Assembly (NCBI GenBank): GCA_963971535.1
Contig: OZ020589.1
Coordinates: 89,526,683-89,590,682, forward strand
DNA from: Notolepis coatsorum
Lineage: Eukaryota > Chordata > Actinopteri > Aulopiformes > Paralepididae
DNA: 64,000 nt
Reading direction: 5' to 3'
Position 1 is the stretch's first letter; each line of letters starts with the position of its first letter. Positions 1 to 11,328 of the stretch are shown one piece after another. The position numbers were made by a program, and so were the translations under genes. The notes under the pieces are model-generated. The model made no database searches and was not told where the DNA came from. It saw only the letters and a program-made list of their open reading frames with translations.

Positions 1-614
1 CGGGTGCTGCGCTGCCGACTCAGTACAGACAGCTCTGCTCTCATAATGGCGGAGAGAACGAAATGTTCAAAAGTCTGGGTCTATTTTACTAAAGTCGATG
101 CTGACAATGCTCGTTGCCACAAGTGCAACAAGACATTTGCCAGTAATGTATAAGCGCTGGTACTTGTCAATGTGGCTGGCGGGGAGATAACGTTAGCTCC
201 GAGTAGAGTAATGGCTGACAATCCGGAGGTAAATAAACGAACGAGAGCTTCTGATTGGTGGTAAGAAGAAGAGGTGGGTGCAAGCCGTGGGACGTAATTG
301 GCAGATCGACAGTCTGTCTCCGAATGTAACGTGACTACGTCACAGCCAAGAAAGGGAGCGCTCGATTTGTGAAAAACTCCCTGTTCCTAAACCACACGCT
401 ATCAGTTTTACCACAGTACTGGCAAAACGGGAGGAGGCTATAATAAAAACAAGCGCCCTTCATCCAAATCCACCCACACCGGATTTCTTTGAACCAAAAA
501 ATGTATTATTTGTTATCGGAGCTATCAATAACGTTATCGAGTTTATCGGGATGACGTCATAATTGCTGATATCGGCCCGATAATTATCGGCCCGATAATT
601 ATCGTGCATCCCTA
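1..614 (+). mobile_element. hAT-type DNA transposon, right part (cut by window edge)
   Basis: The segment ends in an inverted terminus of the type ATTATCGTGCATCCCTA, the same terminus as the element at 23615-24851. Inside is a BED-finger remnant at 46-153. The left terminus lies before base 1, so the TSD cannot be checked. The hAT call rests on the BED finger and the related full element, which has an 8-bp TSD. Confidence 0.7.
46..153 (+). pseudogene. BED zinc-finger start of a hAT transposase, truncated
   Basis: A 35-codon frame opens with ATG and stops with TAA. It carries the first half of a BED finger: a VWVYF aromatic block near residues 10-14, then a C-x2-C pair (RCHKCN) near residues 24-29. 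In intact BED-type hAT transposases this is followed by a GG-x-TS-x-L-x2-H segment, which is absent here. It is therefore a broken start of a transposase, not a working gene. Confidence 0.6.
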
Positions 615-1083
615 GTAACAATAGAAGATTATGAAACCCTTGGTTTTTGTATCAAGGCAAGAATGACTTGGAACCCACATGTCAAAAAGGGCATTAGATA
701 GCATCCAGTATTTATGTGCAAGTAAACACAGTTGTGGTGGAAGGCCGTCTGGTTCTTCCCTCAAATACACGTTTCCCATTGTCTACCATTCCCCCTCACA
801 CCTACCCCCTCCCCTTTCTCACTCTCACCTGGGGAGACCAGACCACACCCCTCCTAACTCACCCCTCCTCTACTTCCCCAACCCAAGCAACACCTTTGTC
901 CCGGAGACAACCCCTCTCCTCTCCACTCGTGCAACCTGGGCCTATAAAGACCTACATTTTACAGGATTCTCGAGCTCGTTGGAGGGATACTAGGCCTGGT
1001 CACTCCTGGAGTCATGCAGCAATAACTCTCGACCTATTTGTACTTGATACTCTGAGCTAAATAAACCTGTGTTCTACATCTGA
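615..1083 (+). other. LTR-like or retroposed 3' end segment, unresolved
   Basis: A pyrimidine-rich stretch (~770-930) is followed by a TATA-like CCTATAAAG near 940 and an AATAAA near 1060, ~25 bases before the segment ends at a new repeat. TATA followed by a poly(A) signal over ~120 bases is the U3-R layout of an LTR. I found no second LTR copy, primer-binding site or clear TG...CA ends, so this stays tentative. Frames at 679-1060 look like chance frames. Confidence 0.3.
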
Positions 1084-1088
1084 CTGAG

Positions 1089-2227
1089 GGTGCGGTTACA
1101 CCTTTCGTTTCATCTTCGTATTGTTGTCATATGCGTTTCGCCGCGACGTCGTGCGCCTCGAGTCACACTTTCGTTTTTTTTCCGTTTTTGTCACCCGAGC
1201 ACACTGATGTAGTACACTGCCAAAGCAGTAGGTGGCAGTAGGTGGCAAACATGAAGGCAATTTCAACCAATCAGAACTTGAATGTGCCTGCAAAGCAAAT
1301 GTCAACAAGGCGGCCACCATCTTTTGCCTAGTTACCCAATGCAGCAATTCTTTTTCAGCAAAGCCTAATAAAAGTGCAATAAACAAAACGGATACATTCA
1401 CTGTGTGTTCTGCCTGTCATTTGTTGATGAAACAAAACTAACATCAACACAAGTGACCACCAAGAGCGGATAGTTTAGTCTAAAAAAAGATCGGTAGCAT
1501 TGTTAGCTGCATGCTAACGTCAATGGAGTATGCCATTATAACAATATAGCATTGTGGCTAGAAGCTAACGTTAGCTCACGCTACTTAGCCAGCACCAAAA
1601 CTGATGATATCGCGAGCTATCAGTAGTTAGATAACATTAGAGACAACGCTGTGTGTATTAAACAAAGGTGAATAGATGACTGGGCCATTTTGTTTAATGC
1701 TTGTTAAGTTGAAAGAGGAGCTCTGAGCTAACAGGGTCTGAATCCTGATAGCTCACGTTAGCCAGCTGCTCATGCAATCGGTAATGCTAGCAGAATGAAT
1801 GGATGTAAACTTTATTTAACATATTGCATATGGGTACAATACAATACGGCTCAATACAAACAATTGTTAAGGGAATGCAGACTGTTGTAGCTTGGACTGG
1901 GGTCCTTATAACAATAACTTGACAACACATGGTAGCTGAAGCTATTTGGGACACGGAGCTATGTCCCAAACACACACACTGTTGTCACCGGAAGGGCACG
2001 CAGATGGTATCTACTGCGCATGGGCGTTTTCGCAACAACGGCTCCGTGCTGACTACACGCTGTTGTCGACGCGTTTTTTTGCGTTTCTCCAAAACGCAAA
2101 CACAATTTTGCGTTTCAGCCGTATCCACAAAAAAACGCCAAAAAACGCATTTCTGTGTAATAGGGACATGAAACGTATTCAAAAACGTATAAAAAAAACT
2201 CCAGGAATACACTAGTCTAACCATGGC
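1089..2227 (+). mobile_element. TIR element copy A (family A/B/C), non-autonomous
   Basis: Left terminus GGTGCGGTTACAC and right terminus AGTCTAACCATGGC are imperfect inverted repeats, flanked on both sides by CTGAG (1084-1088 and 2228-2232). The interior matches copies B (2233-4450) and C (4466-5982, inverted), including a stretch ending AATAAACAAAACGGAT and several GCTAACGTTAGC-like motifs. No transposase frame is visible. The superfamily is uncertain. Confidence 0.55.
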
Positions 2228-2412
2228 CTGAGGCTGCGGTTAGACTGAGTTTCGATTTCAGATGAGTTTCGCTTTTCCAGGTCGCAACGTAGCCGGTAGG
2301 CGAGTCACACTTTCGTTTTGTCACCTGAGCACAGTGATGTAGTACACTGCCAAAGCAGTAGGTGGCGAACATGAAGGCAATTTTCAACCAATCAGAACTT
2401 GAATGTGCCAAT

Positions 2413-3620
2413 CAGTGATGCCAGTAACGCGTTACTAAATAACGCGTTATTGTAATCTGATTACTTTTCCCCGAAAATAGTAATCTAACGCGTTAATCTT
2501 TAAAAGCCAGTAATCTGATTGCAGTTACTTGTCCAAGTGGCTGTGCGTTACTATTTTGTTACTATCTCATCATAAATTCATAATGCAGGCGGAATGCAGT
2601 ATTTTATTTCGTTTGACAGTCAAAAATACATTTTGAGCTGTTTTTCTTATTTGGGAGTGACATCGTGTGGCAGTGAAAGGGTTACACAAGAATGTGTCCC
2701 GCGGCGTGACTGGACCCTCTGTCTGTGAGTGACTCTGCTTTGGTCCAATCACATTCCCCATCCACAGTCTGCGAATCAGAGGCAGAGTAGGACGGGTCTT
2801 CACAGCACGTCATGTGACATATGCGCCAATCGTGTGACAACAGGGCTCCGTAGTTACAGCCTCGTCTGCAGGGAGAATTCCACCCTAAAAGTGAAACCGC
2901 AAGACGACTTTTGCGGTTTCTGTTCAGACTTCCATCCCAAAACGCTCGTCTAAACGTAGCCTCAGTCACTACTTCACGCTAAAAACAGCACATCCAATTG
3001 CATTGAAAGCATCTGGAATCACAACACTAGCCGACACTTCGACTAGGTACAGGAGGACTCTGAGGTCCACCAGCCAAACAGAAAAAGAGAGAGATTGTTT
3101 CTTTCCCTTTTGATTAATGTATATTTGATGGTGGCAGAGCAAAAGCTCTTATTTGCCAGATTTACAGTTAATTTACATGTTAAAGAGAGACTGATTGTAT
3201 GTTTATAGAGACATTTATAAAAACAATTTAATAGTTACAGTTGATATAATTGAATAGTTCAGCCTGCATTTGTTAGATGTGATACACTGGTTTTGTAAAA
3301 CCACTGGCTGGCTGCTCTAATGCTGTGAGCATCATAGACTGTTGCTTTACCATACTTGATGGTACAGAAGCTGAAGCACTAGTTTAACAATTTACGTTAT
3401 GTGCAGAGAAACAAGTTAAAAACAATTTATGCACTTTCAATAAAGCGTTTAAAAAAAAAATGTTGGGGGAACGACGACGACTTCGTAACCTAGTTACTTT
3501 CAAAGTAACTAAGTTACTCTGATAATCAAGTAATCAGTAAAGTAACTTAGATTACTTTTTAAAGGAGTAATCAGTAATCAGTAATCAGATTACTTTTACA
3601 AGTAATCTGTGGCATCACTG
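2413..3620. mobile_element. hAT non-autonomous element, TSD GTGCCAAT
   Basis: The termini CAGTGATGCCAG and CTGTGGCATCACTG are inverted repeats. GTGCCAAT is duplicated at 2405-2412 and 3621-3628, the 8-bp TSD expected of hAT. Copy C keeps the uninterrupted AATGTGCCAATACACTTCC at the matching place, an empty-site control. The ends are built from repeats of TAACGCGTTACT and AGTAATCAGATTAC type. Confidence 0.88.
2690..2965. repeat. Fragment related to the element at 44745-45378
   Basis: The block GTGACTGGACCC, TTTGGTCCAATCACATTCC, CAGTCTGCGAATCAGAGGC through AAGACGACTTTTGCGGTTTC and TCTAAACGTAGCC recurs at 45090-45378, and part of it in reverse at 63790-63870. It is nested inside the hAT at 2413-3620, or forms the core of that element. 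Confidence 0.6.
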
Positions 3621-4465
3621 GTGCCAATACACTTCCTGCAAAAAAATTTCAACACGCCGCCATCTTTAAATGCCTCCGGCTATTTAGCCAATGCAGCACT
3701 TTTTTTTCAGCAAAGAACGTGCAATAAACAAAACGGATACATTCACTGTGTGTTCTGCCTCTCATTTGTTGATGAAACAAAACTAACATCAACACAAGTG
3801 ACCACCAAGAGCGGATAGTCTAGTCTCAAAAAGGATCGGCGATGTTGTTAGCTACATTGTTAGCTATGCCAACAATATGCCAGTATAACAGTATAGCATT
3901 GTGGCTAGAAGCTAACGCTAGCTCACGTTAACCAGCCAGCACCAAACTGATGATATCGGGAGCTATCAGTAGCTAGATAACATTAGAGACAACGCCTTGT
4001 GTATTAAACAAAGGTGAATAGATGACTGGGCCATTTTGTTTAATGCTTGTTAAGATTGAAAGAGGAGCTTGAGCTAACAGGGTCTGATAGCTAACGCTAG
4101 CTCACTTTAGCCAGCTGCTCATGCAATCGGTAATGCTAGCAGAATGAATGGATGTAAACTTTATTTAACATATTGCATAATGGGTACAATACAATACGGT
4201 TCAATACAAACAATTGTTAAGGGAATGCAGACTGTTGTAGCTTGGACTGGGGTCCTTATAACAATAACTTGACAACACATGGTAGCTGCAGCTATTTGGG
4301 ACAGCTCTTGTCACCGGAAGGGCACGCAGATGGTATCTACTGCGCATGGGCGTTGAGCAACAACGGCTCCGTGCAGATTAAACAACACGTTGTTGGCGAG
4401 GACAGCAAACGTATTCAAACGAGCACAAAAACAGTGTGTGTAACAAGGGCCTCAGTACATCCTTA

Positions 4466-5982
4466 GGCCATGGTTAGACTAGGTGTTTTTGTTTTGTTGC
4501 TGAATGAATACGTTTGCTGTCCCAGTTAAATAGAAATGCCGTTTTGGCAGGAAAACGCGTTGCCCTACTGACAACGCTGAAAAGGTGTTTTCGTTTTGGA
4601 TACTCGCCAAAACTCGCCGACAACGTGTCATGTAATCTGCACGGAGCCGTTGTTGCTCAACGCCCATGCGCAGTAGATACCGACATCTGCGTGCCCTCAC
4701 CAACGTCCGGTTACGACAGAGCTGTCCCAAATAGCTGCAGCTACCATGTGTTGTCAAGTTATTGTTATAAGGACCCCAGTCCAAGCTACAACAGTCTGCA
4801 CATTCCCTTAACAATTGTTTGTATTGAGCCGTATTGTATTGTACCCATTCTGCAATCTGTTAAATAAAGTTTACATCCATTCATTCTGCTAGCATTAACG
4901 ATTGCATGAGCAGCTGGCTAACGTGAGCTAACGTTAGCTACCAGACCCTGTTAGCTCAGAGCTCCTCTTTCAATCTTAACAAGCATTAAACAAAATGGCC
5001 CAGTCATCTATTCACCTTTGTTTAATACATGAGGCGTTGTCTAATGTTATCTAGCTACTGATAGCTCCTGATATCATCAGTTGGTGCTGGCTGGCTAACG
5101 TGAGCCAACGTTAGCTGCTAGCCACAATGCTATACTGTTATAATGGCATATGCCTATCGCGTTAGCATGTAAGCTAACAAAATTGGCGCCGATGAGACTA
5201 AACTCCGCTCTTGGTGGTCAATTGTGTTGATGTTAGTTTTGTTTCATCAACAAATGAGGCAGAACACAGTGACACTTGAGTGCATGCTTACCAACTGTTA
5301 GTCTGCAACACTACTATCACCGACATCTAAGAAGGGAGATCCCCCCTTGAATGGCCCTTCTAAGGTTTCTCTCCTCCACACTGCATGTGGAGCATTTTTC
5401 CCTATTGTAGGTTTTAGTGAGTTTTTCCTTACCTTCGCGTGGGGTATGTCTGGGAGTGCTTGCATTCTTTCATTTATTTGCATTTATTTTAAATTAGTTG
5501 GACCTTATGGTGTTCTTGTTCTGTTCTTGACTTATTGTTATGTTTTCTTCTTGACTTGTTTAAAGAAGACATGTACGGCCCATGGGGACATTAACGTGTG
5601 TTGTTGGGCCTTATAAATAAATTTGATTTTGATTTGATTTGATCCGTTTTGTTTATTGCAATTTTATTGCACTTTCTTTGCTGAAAAATATATGCTACAT
5701 TGGCTAAAATGGCTCACGGAGGCATTTAAAGATGGTGGCTTGTTGATTTTTTTTGCAGGAAGTGTATTGGCACATTCAAGTTCTGATTGGTTGAAAATTG
5801 CCTTCATGTTCGCCACCTACAGCCACCTACTGCTTTGGCATTGTACTACATCACTGTGCTCAGGAGGCAAAACGAAAGTGCTCAGGTCGCAAAACAAATG
5901 TCTAACTCGCCTGCCACTACGTTGCGCCCTGGAAAGCGAAACGAACGAAATGAAACGAAAACACCCTGTGTGTAACCGACGC
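4466..5982 (-). mobile_element. TIR element copy C (inverted), interrupted by a LINE 3' end
   Basis: This copy reads in reverse relative to A and B. Its left end GCCATGGTTAGACTAG and right end TGTGTGTAACCGAC match their termini. The internal ACGGAT/AATAAACAAAACG region is split by a LINE 3' end (5271-5641). Together with B it forms a large imperfect inverted repeat over ~2.2-6.0 kb. Confidence 0.55.
5271..5641 (+). mobile_element. LINE 3' end with (TTTGAT)n tail
   Basis: A 3'-UTR-like segment with GGAGATCCCCC, AAGGTTTCTCTCC and GAGTTTTTCCTTACC ends in AATAAATTTGA plus TTTGAT-type repeats at 5620-5641. Severe 5' truncation and a short tandem tail are typical of CR1/Rex-group LINE insertions. 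It sits inside copy C: its flanks GCAGAACACAGTGA and TCCGTTTTGTTTATTGC join in copies A and B. The exact LINE family was not identified. Confidence 0.6.
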
Positions 5983-6038
5983 TTTACTCAAGGTAAATTC
6001 CTCAACACAGTCAAAATAGTAAACTACCGCATCTTTAC

Positions 6039-6166
6039 CGTTCATTGGCATCTCATCGATCTGGGTGGAGTAGTACTGCTCAATGTCTCGAAGGATGCGG
6101 ATGTCGTCGTTCTTTACAAAGTTGATGGCTACACCCTTGCGTCCGTAGCGACCAGATCGGCCGATC
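6039..6166 (-). CDS. eif4a3: eif4a3 exon, residues ~365-406 (helicase motif VI)
   Basis: This exon encodes the C-terminal part of eIF4A-III, the RNA-clamping ATPase at the core of the exon junction complex, which acts in the nucleus and on exported mRNA. The translation starts [11 protein letters not shown]; together with HR from the preceding exon it forms the DEAD-box motif VI that contacts ATP and RNA. It ends IDEMPMN plus one base. The acceptor is TTTTCAG and the donor GTAAAG. In known family members only five residues and the stop follow. I could not find that terminal exon in 1-6038, so it is probably left of the window. No stops or frameshifts are present. Confidence 0.95.
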
Positions 6167-6379
6167 CTGAAAAGCGGGGGAAGGGGTGAGATGTTGGAAG
6201 GAGGTTACAAAGACCAAAAAAATACAAAAAAACAAAACAAAAAAAGCAAAGACCATCTTCATGATATTTCCTTGTTGGCTGGTTACCGGTATTAGAAATG
6301 GACTTTTATGACTTTGATGTAGTGAAAACGTGCCACAATTAGATGTGAAACTGAAATCAAGTTCAGAAGAGTCAAATTA

Positions 6380-6760
6380 ATATTTTATTAATATTTATCA
6401 TTACAGAATTAAAGTAACTAAAATGACATCTGTTTGGAACGACTAAATATGTTTGCATACAACTATAACCATGTATCATCACACACCAAGTGAAAAAAAT
6501 ATATATACCCAAGTATATTTTCTGAAAGTATACTTTAAATGTTAGTATGCTTTCTGCATACAAATAAAGTACAAACCACTGAAGTTGTACTTGGTGTGTT
6601 AAAAGTTGTACTTAGGATGTGCTTAAATATATTGCCTACCAAAATAGTACACTTTTAATGGGTTTAAGTGTACTTACATTACACTTACAGCACATTAACA
6701 ACCATCATACTAAACATTCTGCGTTGAATTAGTACATAAAAGCACATACTTTCAACACAC
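6380..6760. repeat. AT-rich repeat with AAGTATACTT motifs
   Basis: Repeated AAGTATAC / GTACTT words run through this stretch, and the same type recurs at 16886-17260 on the other side of three exons. It looks like an AT-rich non-autonomous DNA element with many internal palindromes. I could not define termini or a TSD. Confidence 0.4.
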
Positions 6761-6841
6761 ATAATATAATAGAAATATAATATGTGTGGAAAATGTGGAT
6801 GTCATAGCAACATGGTGGGGGTACAGGTATGGGCAGGGTAA

Positions 6842-7372
6842 TAGACAATAAATATGAGAAAAATAAATGGTGTAAACAATATAATTAACTCTGAATATAG
6901 AAACATGAGTGAAATAAACAGTGTGAACAATATAATTAACTCTGAATATTGAAACATGAGAAATAAACAATGTAAACAATATAATTAACTCTGAATATAG
7001 AAACATGAGAAATAAACAGTGTAAACAATATAATTAACTCTGAATATAGAAACATGAGTGAAATAAACAGTTAATTATATTGTTTACACTGTTTATTTCA
7101 CTCATGTTTCTATATTCAGTGTAAACAATATAATTAACTCTGAATATTGAAACATGAGAAATAAACAGTGTAAGCAATATAATTAACTCTGAATAGAGAA
7201 ACATGAGAAATAAACAGTGTAAACAATATAATTAAGTCTGAATATAGAAACATGAGAAATAAACAGTGTAAACAATATAATTAACTCTGAATAGAGAAAC
7301 ATGAGTAAAATAAACAGTGTAAACAATATAATTAACTCTGTTTATTTCTCACATGTTTCCATATTCAGTGTA
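6842..7372. repeat. ~50-bp minisatellite with inverted units
   Basis: About ten units of ~49-53 bp contain GTAAACAATATAATTAACTC, TGAATATAGAAACATGAG and AAATAAACAG. At ~7068-7125 and ~7340-7372 unit sequence appears inverted, so the array contains local inversions able to form hairpins. It stops ~25 bp short of the donor of the eif4a3 exon at 7398-7505. Confidence 0.85.
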
Positions 7373-7397
7373 ACCATTGTTTCAGTGTAAAAATCAC

Positions 7398-7505
7398 CTG
7401 TGGATGTACAGCTCTCTGTTGTTGGGTAGGTCGTAGTTGATGATGAGGGAGACCTGAGGGACGTCCAGACCCCTGGCCCACACATCTGTGGAGATCAGCA
7501 CTCGA
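7398..7505 (-). CDS. eif4a3: eif4a3 exon, residues ~329-364 (motif V)
   Basis: It encodes [19 protein letters not shown] through [21 protein letters not shown] is motif V of RecA domain 2 in eIF4A-III, and the VWARG form separates it from eIF4A-I/II, which have LLARG. The acceptor is CTGCAG (7506-7511) and the donor GTGATT; the last two bases AG join G of the next exon to give the Arg of YIHRIGR. The 108-bp exon is open. Its flanking introns are ~1.2 kb (downstream) and ~6.9 kb (upstream), both filled with repeats. Confidence 0.96.
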
Positions 7506-7643
7506 CTGCAGACACACAAGTAAATACATCAGGTCTAGGGATGTACAGCCTCTTCGTTCGGCCGCTACCGGTTCAGAGCACGGATGAGGAATGTTTTCCC
7601 AGATCCGAGTACTCTCATGAATCACTCCAGTGATTGTTTAGGG

Positions 7644-9119
7644 CAGGGGTCAGCAACCTTTACTATGAAAAGAGCCACTTTTCCCCCCTCCCACAAAATG
7701 CTCAGGGAGCCACACAACCTATTTACCCTTAAAATGAAGATAACACAGTGTATAACGTTTTATATATATACCCAAGCATACCCCACATTTAGCATAAAAC
7801 GCCTAACAATTGCATACCCAAAGTAATTTGCGATTTATTATACTTTATACTTATAGCACACAGTTTTATTATTATTTATTATTATAAAGCAACAAAAAGA
7901 AATGTCTTTACTTTTTATTGCTGTTTTTACCTGTTATAACAAAGGAAAACCTCAAACTCTTATGAAGAGGGGAAAAATACTGGCTGTGTAGACCTATTTT
8001 TAAATAAAACACAGAAGAGGAGACAAAACACTGGTGTCTTTAGACCGACTTTGAAATAAAACCCTGAACCATTCAGGTATATTTGAGTCCTTCCCTTATT
8101 TGTGGAACATTTATAAAATAAAAAGTAGTCCACTTTGAAAAAAAGACTACCATGTGTAGACCTACTTTGAAATAAAACACAGAAAAGGAGAAAAAACACT
8201 GGCATCTGTAGACCTACTTTGAAATAAAACCCTGAACTATGCAGCTCTATTTGAGTCCTTCCCTTATTTGTGGAAAATCTATAAAATAAAAAGTAAATTT
8301 TTCGTTGTTCGCAAAGTTTGCACCACATATCAGGCATACAGGTAAGCCTGCATCGTTAGTCGTGAAAGCAAATTAATCTGTCCACGCTGAATTAAACCCT
8401 CTATTTTCCTCAGACTTTCCTTTTTCTGGATTTATCCATGGTTAGCTTACTGGGGGGTCGGAAACTCAAGATTAGCCACTTGCAGACGGCAGGGAGGCGT
8501 CTATTCTTTCCCCAATACATTTCCAGTTCCGCGTTCGCGTTCTGCGATCTGATTGGCCACGGACGTTTCTGGTACGATCTGATTGGCCACAGACGTTTCT
8601 GGTCATGTGACATGTGCGCCCAATCGCGTGACGCGCCCATTTCCGCCCCGAACAGCAGCAAACTACCTAACGTGTAGTTTATCACTGGTTAAGCTTAGGC
8701 GACTCTTTCGAAGTTGGTTACGGTTAGAGTTTGGAATCAGGGCTGGCATTCTATCGCCCTGCTCTAAGACAAACTCTAACCGTAACCAACTTCGAAAGAG
8801 TGCCTAAGCTTAACCGGCGAAAGAACTTGCCGTCACACGATTGGCGCAACCAGAAACGTCAGTGGCCAATCAGATCGCAGAACTGGAAATGTATTGGGGA
8901 AAGAATTCAGGCGGCAGGGAGAGGCGCGGGGTGTGACGTACTGTATATTTTAGTCGATGAAATATTTTTTCATTTCAGTGTCACAGTATGACATCGATCT
9001 CCCAAAAAAAAATATATATATATATATATATTTAAAAAAAGAAAATTGGGGCCAGGGAGCCGCAGCTGATTGGCTAAAGAGCCGCATGCGGCTCCGGAGC
9101 CGCAGGTTGCCGACCCCTG
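7644..9119. mobile_element. hAT (Charlie-like) element, TSD GTTTAGGG
   Basis: The termini CAGGGGTCAGCAACC and GGTTGCCGACCCCTG are inverted repeats of Charlie-type hAT elements. GTTTAGGG is duplicated at 7636-7643 and 9120-9127. GAGCCGC-rich subterminal repeats lie at 9057-9110. Inside are a direct duplication (AGACCTACTTTGAAATAAAA blocks, ~7985-8290) and a long inverted repeat (8440-8930). There is no transposase frame. Confidence 0.9.
8440..8930. repeat. Imperfect inverted repeat inside the hAT
   Basis: GGCAGGGAGGCGTC and TTCTTTCCCCAATACATTTCC (8488-8522) return in reverse as GGAAATGTATTGGGGAAAGAA (8886-8906). Nearer the centre, GCTTAGGCGACTCTTTCG with its AACCGTAACC extension (8692-8730) is mirrored at 8770-8812. 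The copies of GCGATCTGATTGGCCAC also occur in the fold-back element near 26910 and 28690. Confidence 0.7.
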
Positions 9120-9258
9120 GTTTAGGGAAATACATTTTTAGAATGCATCTTAAAGCGCACAGCAGCAGCAATGATATATTGCACAGTCACACACACGCTA
9201 CCGATTTTATTATGTCTCACTCCGCGGACACAACAATGCACAGCAATATATCCGATGC

Positions 9259-10746
9259 TTAACAGGTTCAGCGCCAGAGGTCGCTGTGGGCGTATGTGCC
9301 AGCGCTTTGTTCAATGGGGATAAATGCCGGTGTTTGCAGTGCTAAAACTATATTAAATATTATAGCTATGGATCTAATAACAGTCGATTGTCATTGAGTT
9401 TCTTCCGGTCAAGATGCAAAAAACTGATAATTTTTTCATCAATACATTTGAGTGAATATGAGTATAGTTTTAGAGTGATTCTGTGTAATCCCAGGAAACG
9501 CTGCCAAACAGCGTTTTTACTGCATTTCATTATAAATCGTGCCATTCCTCGCCTGGATCAATAATCAATCTGAAATCAACGCTAGATTATCTGTATTATG
9601 TTTCATCATGCATGCATGGGGGTGGGGGGGGTAGTTTTTTTATGCTTCGATCGCCACCAACGGAATACGCTACACAGTACATTACAGACACACGCTACCT
9701 TACCTTGTCTATGATGTACTGCAAAAAGAATCCAATTATCTGATCGCCATTCCAAATACTGATCGTGTTTCCAACGTAATCCAGCATTGAACATAAACGG
9801 GGGGGCGGGGACCCTCGTCGATGCATCAGTTATAACCGCTTGTCTTGCCCGAGTATTTAGACCCGGCCCGCACGTCGCAGCTCGGCTTAGACAACAAGCC
9901 GCATCGTTTCAAATGGAGTGCAATAGCGGCCGCAAGGCGTCAGGCGGCGGAATTGGACGTTTGCGATCTCCGACCCATTCCCAAATGATAACATCAGGCT
10001 GGATGGATGAATTATGAAGGGATATAGCTAATAAAAGAAATAACGATGAAAACCCGACTTTTCTCGGGTTTGGCGCCCAACGTTCGGCGAGTTAACCCGA
10101 CTTATGTGTTAACCCGTCCAATGTGTTAACCCTTTAATCGCCAAGGACGACTTTAGACGTCATTGCTCGCCATGCTTAATCTGCCAATGACGTCGTACAG
10201 CGTCTTTGAGATCAATATTTCAAAAATCTGTCATGGCAATCATATTTCACCCACAGAGACTTGACAGGTGCTGTAGAGCTCCTCTCAACTCTCCAAAGGT
10301 GCAAGACCGCCATCTGGTGGCCGATCGGCGAGGTGCCAAAACCGGAAGTGAGCAGGGCCGCTTGATACACTGGATAGCGATCCGTTGCCAATAACTCCAT
10401 AAACAACATGATTTGGACGTATATAGTATTATACAACCTGGAACTGGACCAACAAGATCGACATCCCATAATAACGAACTTTCTGCTCCACGCTGATCGC
10501 CCAACGCTATGAGGAAGCTGCGGTGAGTTTCAACGTGTTTGATTATTATTATACATATAAACTGCTCTGATCAACATATCACTCATACTACATAAATGAT
10601 TTAACGTCGGCCACGGACTTATATTTAATATATATATATTTAATATAGTTATAGCACTGCAAACACCGGCATTTATCCCCATTGAACAAAGCGCTGGCGC
10701 ACAACGGCCATACGCCCATAGCGACCTCTGGCGCTGAACCTGTTAA
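9259..10746. mobile_element. TTAA-flanked composite piggyBac-like element
   Basis: The segment is bounded by TTAA at 9259-9262 and 10743-10746, with ~100-bp inverted arms (CAGGTTCAGCGCCAGAGG left, its complement right). Inside, 9950-10093 matches the right end of the element at 12368-12859, and 10122-10600 matches the elements at 17716 and 20787. It is probably two TTAA elements joined or recombined. No transposase frame is seen. Confidence 0.65.
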
Positions 10747-11328
10747 GGTTGAATGGACCATGGGTCCACTTCCAGACATCGGATGATTGTGGGTTCGGGT
10801 ATCGGAGCGTTTTTCTAAAGTTTTGAGAGTATGGATTTGTGCGTGAATGTGGACTCTGGAACACGTTGTTTGGGTAACGTATGAGATGAACGTATGAGGG
10901 TCCGGATATCTTTTCTTAGAACACGGGACGCTCGTATGGATAATTGTCGGAGTTATGAATGCCGGGAGTGTATGCCGTTCCAGTTCGACTGATTGTGTGT
11001 GCGTATTGGCTTCGGTGATTCGGTACAGGGGTTTAACGGCTTCAGCTGGGTTTTGATTATCAGTTAATCAATGCAGATTCAATTTTGTGCGTCTGTATGT
11101 GTACTGTCGTGAGTTTGTGAGTCACGTTGGTCTCATTTCAGCCTCCGTTATTTGTTCTGTATGTCGTTTCATATCTGCGTGTCTCGTATGTGCGCGCTGT
11201 GCAGTTTGTTTACGTTGGTAACACGGGTCGCTAAGGAATTTAGGTTGGAGGTTGAAGAAAGTGCAAATTTAGGTTGAAAGAACGGCCCCAATGTCAAAAC
11301 ATTTCAATATAAGCGTCTTGCATCATTC
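10747..11328. other. Intronic stretch, nothing recognised
   Basis: No open frame of note, no tandem repeat and no clear termini were seen. It is relatively G/T-rich and may be old unique intron or decayed repeat. Confidence 0.4.

Larger units (their letters stand above)
2233..4450 (+). mobile_element. TIR element copy B, interrupted by a hAT
   Basis: It starts GCTGCGGTTAGACT directly after copy A and its flanking CTGAG, and follows the same internal order as A and C. A 1208-bp hAT element (2413-3620) sits in its left part with a perfect 8-bp duplication of B sequence. Without that insert the copy is ~1.0 kb. No coding frame is seen. Confidence 0.55.

Noticed and set aside
1..6038. Terminal eif4a3 exon (last five codons)
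   Set aside because: I looked for the complement of a VADLI-stop exon next to an acceptor and found none. The whole stretch reads as transposable elements, so the exon probably lies left of the window.
5656..6189. 177-codon plus-strand frame, the second longest in the window
   Set aside because: It runs through TIR copy C and antisense to the eif4a3 exon at 6039-6166. The eif4a3 frame on the minus strand explains the sequence.
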